From: an uncultured Bacteroidales bacterium
GTDB lineage: Bacteria > Bacteroidota > Bacteroidia > Bacteroidales > UBA932
Direction of reading: 5' to 3'
NCBI GenBank assembly: GCA_944326305.1
Contig: CALVDL010000001.1
Coordinates: 62,001 to 126,000 of the forward strand
DNA length: 64,000 bases
Shown piece by piece: positions 16,613-23,474 of the stretch. How positions within the stretch are numbered: the stretch's first letter is position 1; every line of letters starts with the position of its first letter. Below the pieces are notes generated by a model. The model had not been told where the DNA came from. It ran no database searches and saw only the letters and a program-made list of their open reading frames with translations. Made by a program: the position numbers and the translations under genes.

Positions 16613-16675
16613 TTGCCTTTGAGTATATGACCATTAAAAGATTTTTTGAAAAATTTCAAAACAGTTTCTAAGTAA

Positions 16676-17593
16676 ATGATGATGAATACGAGAATAATAC
16701 CGTTGACAATTATACTGATTCTTTTTTCTATAGAGTCCTCCGCCATCATCCCTGACCGGAAATATGTACGACTGCCGCAGAATATGGGGCTCATATATAA
16801 GGAACTTGATGTAGAGACTGCGGACGGGTACAGGATAGAGACATGGTTCTATCCTGCCCAGAATATGCCGGAGGAGGATGCGGGACAGTCGGAGATGCTG
16901 CCTTACAGGACTTTGGATGATAGCCGGAGACCTACTCTGGTCATCTGCAACGGCGATGCAGGGAACATGTCCTACCAGCAGGTCATGCTGGCGGCCATTT
17001 ATGCGGCAGGCGGATTCAATGTCGTGACGTTTGACTGGCGGGGATTCGGGGATAGCTCGGAGTTCGAGATGGATAGTAACTATCTATGCTATACGGAAAT
17101 GCTTGATGATTACGATGCCGTACTCAAGGCAGTGAGGCGGCAGAGGGAGGTGGACCGCAACCGTATTTTTGTGATGGGATGGTCCACAGGGTCTTATTTG
17201 AGCATGATTACAGCCTACAACAACAGGAATGTCGCAGGATGTATTCTAAGTTCTACCCCATCGTCATTTGAGGAGGAGATACCGATTCTTGTCGAGAGAC
17301 ATCCGGCCGGAAAGACTGAAGAAAACCTTATCGTGCCGGACGATTTCCCGCGTGGGCAGATGCCGGCCCTGATAGCCCCGAAATTCACCAAACCCATTCT
17401 GCTTGTCGTTGGTGCGAAAGATGACAGGACCCCGCAATGGATGTCAGAGAAAATCTACAATGCACTTCCGGAAGGCACGGACAAGAAGCTTTCCATCTAC
17501 CCTGATGCAGGACACGGAGGAATGATGTCACCCTATATTGTGGATATGGAGCGGTGGATTACAGAGACAGTGGAGTTCATGTCTGGCCGGTAG
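16676..17593 (+). CDS. Secreted alpha/beta hydrolase
   Basis: The 305-residue protein starts with a signal peptide (MNTRIIPLTIILILFSIESSA). The alpha/beta-hydrolase core shows the oxyanion/strand phrase VVTFDWRGFGDSS, the nucleophile elbow GWSTGS (serine near residue 169), the acid in VGAKDDRTP and the histidine in DAGHGG. It resembles BAAT/dienelactone-type or peptidase-like hydrolases, but the substrate cannot be inferred. Three consecutive ATG codons begin the frame, so the exact start is uncertain by two residues. A good terminator follows. Confidence 0.87.
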   Translation: MMMNTRIIPLTIILILFSIESSAIIPDRKYVRLPQNMGLIYKELDVETADGYRIETWFYPAQNMPEEDAGQSEMLPYRTLDDSRRPTLVICNGDAGNMSYQQVMLAAIYAAGGFNVVTFDWRGFGDSSEFEMDSNYLCYTEMLDDYDAVLKAVRRQREVDRNRIFVMGWSTGSYLSMITAYNNRNVAGCILSSTPSSFEEEIPILVERHPAGKTEENLIVPDDFPRGQMPALIAPKFTKPILLVVGAKDDRTPQWMSEKIYNALPEGTDKKLSIYPDAGHGGMMSPYIVDMERWITETVEFMSGR

Positions 17594-17629
17594 AAACATA
17601 AAGATTCGTAAAAAACATTAAAAAAGAGA

Positions 17630-17673
17630 AAAACCTGCATTCAGGAGCCGTCAGGGCCTTGTCTGCAGGTTTT
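17630..17673 (+). terminator. Terminator after the alpha/beta hydrolase
   Basis: AAAACCTGCA (17630-17639) pairs with TGCAGGTTTT (17664-17673), followed by CTTTTG. The loop is 24 bases. Confidence 0.75.
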
Positions 17674-17710
17674 CTTTTGCTCTATATTTGCCGCCGGGTA
17701 CGAAGTCTTT

Positions 17711-17842
17711 TGTCATTTCGACCGAGCTTTCTGTCATTCCTACCGAGCGAAGCTTTTCCTGTCATTTCGACCGAGCGAAGCGAGCGGAGAAATCTGTGGA
17801 TGGAAGGTCAGATTTCTCGACTTCGGGCTGCGCCCTCCGCTC
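17711..17842. repeat. Palindromic TGTCATTTCGA repeat, copy 1
   Basis: Left arms start at 17711, 17732 and 17760. The core AGAAATCTG (17788-17796) pairs with CAGATTTCT (17809-17817). The right arm is cut off at about 17842, before its usual CGAAATGACA end, and runs directly into the Rpn-nuclease remnant. Confidence 0.85.
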
Positions 17843-18383
17843 CAGGAGGGGCGACAACCAGAGGAGCCGGTTTATTTCATCGGGATACTTGGCACGCGGG
17901 GACTGCTGAATGGTCATACGGGGCCGGAGTGGGAGGATGTTTACTTTTCGGAGTATACCTTCCGGGAAAATTTCTCTTATCTTTGCTGAACTGGACCGAT
18001 TCGACAAGCCGTTGGATAGTTGCGAGAGCCTACAGGAGAAGTGGTGCTATTCGCTGAAGCATGTGGGGAAGCTTCATGAGCTTCCGGATGGTTTGAGGGT
18101 CAGGACGTTTGAGCGGCTGTTTGAGGCGTGCGAGATAGCGCGGTTCAGTCCGGAGAAGAAACTACAATACGAGAGCGACATGATAACGGAACGGGACTAC
18201 TACAATATTCTTGAGACCGCCAAGGAGGACGGCGAGGCCAGGGGACGTGAATCCGGTCTTGCGGAGGGCCGTTTGGAGAAAGCAAAGGAAATTGCCCGGG
18301 CGATGCGTGCCGCCGGGATGGATATTACACAGATATCATCTTTGACGGGCCTGTCGGAGGATGAGGTGGTGAGGTTGAAGTAG
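17843..18383 (+). pseudogene. Rpn-family PD-(D/E)XK nuclease/transposase remnant
   Basis: After the repeat, one frame reads EEPVYFIGILGTRGLLNGHTGPEWEDVYFSEYTFRE, and the next frame, from about 17970, reads KISLIFAELDRFDKPLDSCESLQEKWCYSLKHVGKLHELP... to the C-terminal EGRLEKAKEIARAMRAAGMDITQISSLTGLSEDEV. Together they are the C-terminal two thirds of an Rpn-type protein. The frame change is explained by loss of one A in GGGAAAATTT. The N-terminal nuclease core is missing, its place being taken by repeat copy 1. The residual open frame 17910-18383 is probably not a working gene. Confidence 0.85.
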
Positions 18384-18538
18384 TTTTTGTCGGTGGCCTG
18401 TCTTCTGTAGCTGAAGCTGAAAAACGGCGGTCAGTGGACAGGGTGACGAGGAACTGCAGGTTTATCGGGAAGCTCGGCAGTGCCGGGCTTCCTGGTTTGT
18501 ATGAACAGAATACCATCAACAGGTGAGTCCCGCGGCCT

Positions 18539-19012
18539 TCAGTCCTGGCCGTATTCTTCATCATCATCGGGGCCGCCGAATCCGAACTCCGATGCGAACA
18601 TGTCGGAGACATCGTCCGGCACGTCATTGAAACTCAATGAATCCCAGAGAGATTCCATCTGGCGCCTGTCTTTTTTCGTCGGGCGTCCGGCCCCTCTGTC
18701 GCGTTTGAGGAAGAAAGTCTCTACCGGTGCCTTCAGCTTGTCGAGCTCTTCCTGCGGGGTGATGTTTTCCGCATACCTGGGGACGAGTTTCGCCCCCTGC
18801 CGTTTTTCCACAGTCTCTACTACCCTGTAGGTGTATGTGACTGCTCCTTTGCGTGCAGCGATGACATCTCCCGGCTTGACGGCCTTAGACGGCTTGACAT
18901 CTGCGCCGTTGAGCCTTATCTTGCCTCCTTTGCATGCGTCCGTGGCATCTGTCCGTGTCTTGAATACACGTATCGCCCACAGGTATTTGTCTATTCTGGT
19001 TTCTTCTGCCAT
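18539..19012 (-). CDS. hslR: S4-domain RNA-binding protein (Hsp15-like)
   Basis: The 157-residue protein begins with an S4 domain (TRIDKYLWAIRVFKTRTDATDACKGGKIRLNGADVKPSKAVKPGD) as in HslR/Hsp15, which binds free 50S subunits carrying nascent chains after heat shock. A basic middle region (KRDRGAGRPTKKDRRQ) is typical of the family; the acidic tail ending FGGPDDDEEYGQD is lineage-specific. It lies 16 bp after manA on the same strand. A weak hairpin (GGAAGC/GCTTCC, 18468-18492) follows. Confidence 0.87.
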   Translation of the reverse strand: MAEETRIDKYLWAIRVFKTRTDATDACKGGKIRLNGADVKPSKAVKPGDVIAARKGAVTYTYRVVETVEKRQGAKLVPRYAENITPQEELDKLKAPVETFFLKRDRGAGRPTKKDRRQMESLWDSLSFNDVPDDVSDMFASEFGFGGPDDDEEYGQD

Positions 19013-19028
19013 TGTAGTCTGATGTCGG

Positions 19029-20195
19029 TTAAATGCTTGTCGTCTCTATCCCTTCGTAGTCTTCACCTTCGAGGTATGGCTCTGTGTCGGGGTTGATATA
19101 GCTGTCAGCCTCTTCCCTCCGGTCCATCCTCACTTCCAGGAGCTCCGTATCACGCTCCAACGGAACGATGAAGAAGTCCGGCATGTCGGCCGGGACCAGC
19201 AGCGCCGAACCCTTTTTCAGACGGTAGCTTTCCGTGCGGCGGCTTCCGTCCCGGGATGTGTCCGGGACCTGTATGTCGGCTTCGCCGTTTATACCTATAT
19301 ATATGATAAAGCTGCCGGAATGGGCATTGGAGATGCTGAGCGGATCGTGTACGGTGATTTTCGAGACGGTGAACTGCGGTATGCTGACAAGCTCTTCCGT
19401 GACTTCACCTCCCGGATGGCCGCTGCCGCCGGACCCTTCTGTATGGCAGTCTGCACTGTCATATTTTTCCATGTCAATGAAGTCGAAGGCTTCCTCCAGG
19501 TGCACAGGGCGTACTGATGCAGGGTCTTTTCCCCCTTCCCATCCGCACAGGCTGAAGTCCAGGTCAGAGGATTCCGAGACTTCCGCTATCAGCAGGCCGC
19601 CCTCCGCGGCATGGACGGTCCCGGGGCGTATCAGTATCCAGTCCCCTTTGTGCGGGCGGACGGTGTTGAGCTCCTCTACGACCGAGCCGTCAATGCACCT
19701 GTCGTAGAGCTCCTGTGCGGAGATGCCGTGCCTGAAGCCCATGTATATCCTTGCATCGTCGGAGGCCTCCATGACATACCACATCTTGCATTTGCCCAAG
19801 GAGTCGTACCTCTGTCCGGCCACCTCGTCATCGGGATGGACCAGCAGGGACGTACGGCCCTGGATGTCAAGAAATTTCACCAGTATAGGGAACTGCCTCC
19901 CGTAGAACTGGTAGACGTCCTCTCCTGCTATCCTTTCTATGTATGTGTCCATGAGCTCCCCGAAGGTGTTCCCGGCGAGCCATCCGTTTTCCACGACAGA
20001 GTCGATGAAGCCCATGTCGGAGATTTCCCAGCTTTCTCCTATCCGGTCTTTCTCGCTGAGCCTCACCTCGTTGCCGTCATTGTCACATTCGGTGAACTCT
20101 TTCCCGAGCTTCTTTATGAGGGCGTCGCCTCCCCACGGTTTCCTTTCCGCTACAGGTATGAACCTGATGGGATACAGGTTTTTCTTTTCTTCCAT
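19029..20195 (-). CDS. manA: Mannose-6-phosphate isomerase, class I type
   Basis: The 388-residue cupin enzyme interconverts mannose-6-P and fructose-6-P. Evidence: RKPWGGDAL near the N-terminus, the zinc-site region FPILVKFLDIQGRTSLLVHPDD, the phrase GDWILIRPGTVHAAEGGLLIAEVSESSDLDFSLC, and a C-terminal cupin with LKKGSALLVPADM. The start is ATG 20195; an in-frame codon 14 residues earlier overlaps the GNAT gene and is unnecessary. It starts 28 bp downstream of that gene and may share its transcript. With manC and pgi it completes a fructose-6-P to GDP-mannose route apart from phosphomannomutase, which is not in the window. Confidence 0.9.
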   Translation of the reverse strand: MEEKKNLYPIRFIPVAERKPWGGDALIKKLGKEFTECDNDGNEVRLSEKDRIGESWEISDMGFIDSVVENGWLAGNTFGELMDTYIERIAGEDVYQFYGRQFPILVKFLDIQGRTSLLVHPDDEVAGQRYDSLGKCKMWYVMEASDDARIYMGFRHGISAQELYDRCIDGSVVEELNTVRPHKGDWILIRPGTVHAAEGGLLIAEVSESSDLDFSLCGWEGGKDPASVRPVHLEEAFDFIDMEKYDSADCHTEGSGGSGHPGGEVTEELVSIPQFTVSKITVHDPLSISNAHSGSFIIYIGINGEADIQVPDTSRDGSRRTESYRLKKGSALLVPADMPDFFIVPLERDTELLEVRMDRREEADSYINPDTEPYLEGEDYEGIETTSI

Positions 20196-20223
20196 AATAT
20201 TCTTTTTGGGGTATGTTGCCGTT

Positions 20224-20820
20224 TTACAAAGTATCATCTTCCATGTACTGTGTTAATGTTATATACATCCTTCTTGTGGAATCGTACATGTCCGAACATG
20301 TCTGGAACTCGAAACCGTTTGTGCTGTAAAACTTATTGGTCCTCGGGTTGTTCAGTGAATCTACTGTTATGAACTGGCATCCGGATATGTCATACGAAAT
20401 GAAGGTCTTCAGAATAAAGTCGATAATCTGCTCTCCGATTCCTTTTGACTGCATATCTGCCCGGACACCTAAATGTCCGATGTTTATGGCTGGAAAGGAG
20501 CTTTGCTTCTGGAAAATATCAGTATATTCCCTGTTGATTCTGGATGAAGACGTCCTGATGAAATCTTCTTTGTCTTCAGGGCCATTCAGGATTACGGAAT
20601 CATTCGCCAACGTAAATACTGCGACAATTCTGCCGTCTGATATGTCCCTTGCGCAGTACGATGACAGATAATGATATTTACTGCAGATCATTATTTCCTT
20701 ATGGAAGAACTCATCGAGTTTCGTGACTCCGCAAGAAAAAGAGGACAACTCTTTGCTGTCCTCTTCCTTTAGACTGTCTATTGATATTTTAATGTCCGAG
20801 GATTGGATTTTTTCCGCCAC
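20224..20820 (-). CDS. GNAT family N-acetyltransferase, possible toxin
   Basis: The 198-residue protein has the GNAT fold with the acetyl-CoA pyrophosphate loop GHLGVRADMQSKGIGEQI near residue 115 (Q-x-x-G-x-G) and a C-terminal NKFYSTNGFEF motif. The N-terminal phrase SFSCGVTKLDEFFHKE is also seen in GNATs that act as tRNA-modifying toxins (TacT/AtaT-like). Its start overlaps the small upstream ORF by 32 bases. The region 20220-21060 is noticeably richer in A+T than its neighbours, hinting at transfer. Confidence 0.8.
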   Translation of the reverse strand: MAEKIQSSDIKISIDSLKEEDSKELSSFSCGVTKLDEFFHKEIMICSKYHYLSSYCARDISDGRIVAVFTLANDSVILNGPEDKEDFIRTSSSRINREYTDIFQKQSSFPAINIGHLGVRADMQSKGIGEQIIDFILKTFISYDISGCQFITVDSLNNPRTNKFYSTNGFEFQTCSDMYDSTRRMYITLTQYMEDDTL

Positions 20821-20986
20821 TGTTTTGAATAATCTTATTATAATTACTCTTTATCCTTACTACTCTTTTTTTTATTTCAGACATTTTGTCGGGAGTAAAG
20901 TCTTTAGATACACATTTCGCAAAATTTTCTCTGAAAGACTTCACTTCCTGTGTCGTCATCTTCGGATTTGGAACTGTATGTATCAT
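20789..20986 (-). CDS. Small basic protein overlapping the GNAT gene, possible antitoxin
   Basis: The 65-residue product (MIHTVPNPKMTTQEVKSFRE...) is lysine-rich and helical, with no family I recognise. It overlaps the GNAT start by 32 bases, so translation is likely coupled. A TACCTTTG promoter element lies 26 bases upstream. Longer in-frame starts run through that promoter and into the divergent mtaD gene and are rejected. Size, order and overlap fit a type II antitoxin preceding a GNAT toxin, but no DNA-binding motif (RHH or HTH) is visible. Confidence 0.6.
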   Translation of the reverse strand: MIHTVPNPKMTTQEVKSFRENFAKCVSKDFTPDKMSEIKKRVVRIKSNYNKIIQNSGGKNPILGH

Positions 20987-21011
20987 TATTATGACATGTT
21001 TGAAATTTATG

Positions 21012-21019
21012 CAAAGGTA
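21012..21019 (-). promoter_or_regulatory. -7 element for the small-ORF/GNAT operon
   Basis: TACCTTTG on the minus strand, 26 bases before ATG 20986. The -33 element is unclear. Confidence 0.55.
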
Positions 21020-21084
21020 GAAAATTTTTTCTGAAAGTAAAATCTGTTCATGGTGCATGAATCTCCGGATTCCGCTTTTTTGAT

Positions 21085-21092
21085 TACCTTTG
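21085..21092 (+). promoter_or_regulatory. -7 element for mtaD
   Basis: TACCTTTG lies 22 bases before ATG 21114. It also argues against the TTG start at 21090. Confidence 0.6.
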
Positions 21093-21113
21093 GGCAGTTC
21101 AAACAGTTTCGAT

Positions 21114-22418
21114 ATGGGATCAATACTTCTAAAGAACATAAAGATAGCAGGACGCGGGGATGACGAGGTTGACATCCTTATAAAGGACGGGAAGATAAGC
21201 CGGATTTCCGCCCCTCGTGAGACCGTACCCTCTCCGGAGGATGAACCGCTGGAGACGGTGCAGTGCCGCGGCAAGGTGGCCGTACCGGGCTTTGTGAACA
21301 TGCATGTCCATGCGGCGATGACCCTGATGCGGGGGACAGGGGAGGATGTGGCCTTCCACCGGTGGCTCGGGAAGATATGGGAGGCGGAACGGCATATAGA
21401 TGAAGAATATGTCTATTGGGGCACGAAGGTCGCCTGCATCGAAATGATAAGGACTGGGACCACCACGTTCAACGACCATTACTGGTTTCCGGCCGCCGCA
21501 TTCAGGGCCGCCGTGGAGGCCGGCATACGCCCGGCGATATCATACGTGCTGATAGACAGGAACGACAGTGAGGAGACCGCCGCCGAAAAGGCGAGATGCG
21601 AGGCACTTTATTCGTTTGCCGGGGAGCATTGGCCCGGAGGCACATTCGTGGTCGGCGTACATTCCATATATTCCGTGAGTGAGGACCTTCTTCGCTGGGC
21701 TGCGGATTTCGCGCACCTTCACGGGCTCAAGATACACATCCACCTGAGCGAGACCCGCAAGGAGGTGGATGACTGCATCGCCTCGCATGGCATATCACCT
21801 GTCCTGTATGCCGACCGCCTGGGGCTTCTCGGCCCGGACACTATCGCAGCGCACACCCTGTGGCTCTCGGATGAGGATATCGGACTCCTCGGCAGCAGGA
21901 AGGTCTCATGTGTACACAACATCAATTCAAACCTCAAGCTCTCATCCGGTTACATGTTCCGGTACAATGAGCTGAAATCCGCCGGGGCGAATATCTGTAT
22001 CGGTACCGACGGCTGCGCATCTTCCAACAACCTTGACATCCTCGAAGCCCTCAAGACAGCCGCAATGGTCCAGAAGGCATGGCGCGGAGATCCTGCGGCA
22101 ATGCCGTTGGACGAGCTTATGGCAATGGCTTCCGCCAATGGGGCCAGGGCACTGGGGCTCGATGCCGGAAAAATCGAGGAAGGCAGGTGTGCCGACATAC
22201 TGATAGTGGACACGGACAATACCTTCTTCCTTTCTCCCGCCGGCTTCCTTCCGAATTTCATCTATTCGGCCCACAGCGACTGCATAGAGTCGGTAATCTG
22301 CGGCGGGAAGTTCGTGATGAGGGACCGGCGTATCCCCGGAGAAAAGGAGATTCTCCGTGAGGCAGGGAAGGTCATGCGTCTGTCAGGGGCCTGTGGCTTT
22401 CGCAAGGAAACCATGTAA
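21114..22418 (+). CDS. mtaD: Amidohydrolase of the TRZ/ATZ, MTA/SAH deaminase family
   Basis: The 434-residue metal-dependent hydrolase has HVHAAMTLMRG (first metal histidines) near residue 65, the IHLSET histidine/glutamate, AHTLWLSDEDI, and GTDGCASSNNLDILE with the catalytic aspartate. This is the pattern of 5-methylthioadenosine/S-adenosylhomocysteine deaminases, which convert MTA and SAH to inosine derivatives. The adjacent purine nucleoside phosphorylase, 24 bp downstream, suggests a two-gene purine salvage unit. Guanine deaminase or another aminohydrolase activity is not excluded. Confidence 0.85.
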   Translation: MGSILLKNIKIAGRGDDEVDILIKDGKISRISAPRETVPSPEDEPLETVQCRGKVAVPGFVNMHVHAAMTLMRGTGEDVAFHRWLGKIWEAERHIDEEYVYWGTKVACIEMIRTGTTTFNDHYWFPAAAFRAAVEAGIRPAISYVLIDRNDSEETAAEKARCEALYSFAGEHWPGGTFVVGVHSIYSVSEDLLRWAADFAHLHGLKIHIHLSETRKEVDDCIASHGISPVLYADRLGLLGPDTIAAHTLWLSDEDIGLLGSRKVSCVHNINSNLKLSSGYMFRYNELKSAGANICIGTDGCASSNNLDILEALKTAAMVQKAWRGDPAAMPLDELMAMASANGARALGLDAGKIEEGRCADILIVDTDNTFFLSPAGFLPNFIYSAHSDCIESVICGGKFVMRDRRIPGEKEILREAGKVMRLSGACGFRKETM

Positions 22419-22442
22419 TGACAAACATAAAATCAATAAGTT

Positions 22443-23276
22443 ATGACTGCAGATCCAAGAGTTGAAAGAATCAATGCCGCCGCACAATATGTGGCGGACA
22501 GGACCGGCGGCAGGAAGCCGCTGGTGGGAATTGTCTTAGGAAGCGGACTCGGAAAACTCGCAGACAGGATTGAGGACCCTGTCGTGATTCCTTACAGGGA
22601 AATCCCGGGATTCCCTGAATCCACTGCGGTGGGGCACAAGGGGAATTTCATATCCGGCACCCTCGGGGGTAAGCCTGTGGTGGCGATGCAGGGCCGTTTC
22701 CACTATTACGAGGGCTATCCCATGGAGCTGGTGACCCTTCCGATAAGGGTGATGAAGGTTCTCGGGATAGAATACCTGTTCGTCTCCAATGCGGCCGGGG
22801 GCGTGAACTTCGACTTCAGGATCGGGGACCTGATGATTATCCGGGACCATATCAACCTGCTGCCTAACCCGCTGGTGGGCAAGAATATGGATGACTTCGG
22901 ACCGAGGTTCCCCGATATGACCAGGCCGTATGATCCGCAGCTGATAAGGAAGGCTGAGCTCATAGGTGCTGAAAACGGCATTGAGCTGAAGTCAGGCGTA
23001 TATCTCGCAGGTACCGGGCCTTCGTACGAGACCCCATCCGAGTACAGGTATTTCAGGATGATAGGGGCTGATGCCGTCGGTATGTCGACTATTCCGGAGG
23101 TCATTGTGGCAAGGCACATGTCTGTTCCTGTCTTCGGTATGTCTGTGATTACTAACGAGGCGCATGACGACTATGCCGAGGACTATGAGAACAACGGTGA
23201 TGATGTCGTAGCCGCAGCCGACGCCGCGGCCGACAGGATGACTCTCCTGTTCTCCAAACTGATTGAATCATTGTAA
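22443..23276 (+). CDS. punA: Purine nucleoside phosphorylase
   Basis: The 277-residue enzyme matches the trimeric (low molecular mass) PNP family: GIVLGSGLGKLAD phosphate-binding motif, GRFHYYEGYPM, VSNAAGGVN, GTGPSYETPSEYR, and GADAVGMSTIPEVIVARH with the purine-site residues, then SVITNEAHDDY. It cleaves inosine, guanosine and related nucleosides with phosphate. It probably acts on the product of the upstream deaminase. A perfect palindromic terminator follows. Confidence 0.93.
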   Translation: MTADPRVERINAAAQYVADRTGGRKPLVGIVLGSGLGKLADRIEDPVVIPYREIPGFPESTAVGHKGNFISGTLGGKPVVAMQGRFHYYEGYPMELVTLPIRVMKVLGIEYLFVSNAAGGVNFDFRIGDLMIIRDHINLLPNPLVGKNMDDFGPRFPDMTRPYDPQLIRKAELIGAENGIELKSGVYLAGTGPSYETPSEYRYFRMIGADAVGMSTIPEVIVARHMSVPVFGMSVITNEAHDDYAEDYENNGDDVVAAADAAADRMTLLFSKLIESL

Positions 23277-23303
23277 CCGGAACGACGGGCCGGACTTTTA
23301 GAG

Positions 23304-23345
23304 GCAGTTTAAAATTTTACCGGTAAAATTTTAAACTGCTTTTTA
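23304..23345 (+). terminator. Terminator after the purine salvage genes
   Basis: Arms of 18 bases (23304-23321 and 23322-23339, core GCAGTTTAAAATTTTACC) are perfectly complementary and directly abutting, followed by TTTTT. In RNA the central bases would form the loop. Confidence 0.85.
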
Positions 23346-23365
23346 CAATGGAAAGGAAATCTTTT

Positions 23366-23373
23366 TACCTTTG
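23366..23373 (+). promoter_or_regulatory. -7 element of the activase-TetR operon
   Basis: TACCTTTG lies 21 bases after a TTTT stretch (23341-23344) that could serve as -33. It is 101 bases upstream of the activase ATG and directly abuts the palindrome at 23373-23396. Confidence 0.65.
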
Positions 23374-23396
23374 TGTCTGACATTGGTGTCAGACAC
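23373..23396. promoter_or_regulatory. Candidate TetR operator at the transcription start
   Basis: GTGTCTGACA (23373-23382) and its perfect complement TGTCAGACAC (23387-23396) flank TTGG. The size and symmetry are typical of TetR-family operators. It begins on the last base of the -7 element, where a bound repressor would block initiation. The only regulator nearby is the TetR-type protein at the end of the same transcript. Confidence 0.65.
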
Positions 23397-23474
23397 TTTT
23401 TATTGTCCCGGACACGGGATGATCGGGGGCGTCTGTGATTTGGAAGTTGCTATTAATTAGGAGGTTAGTATATT

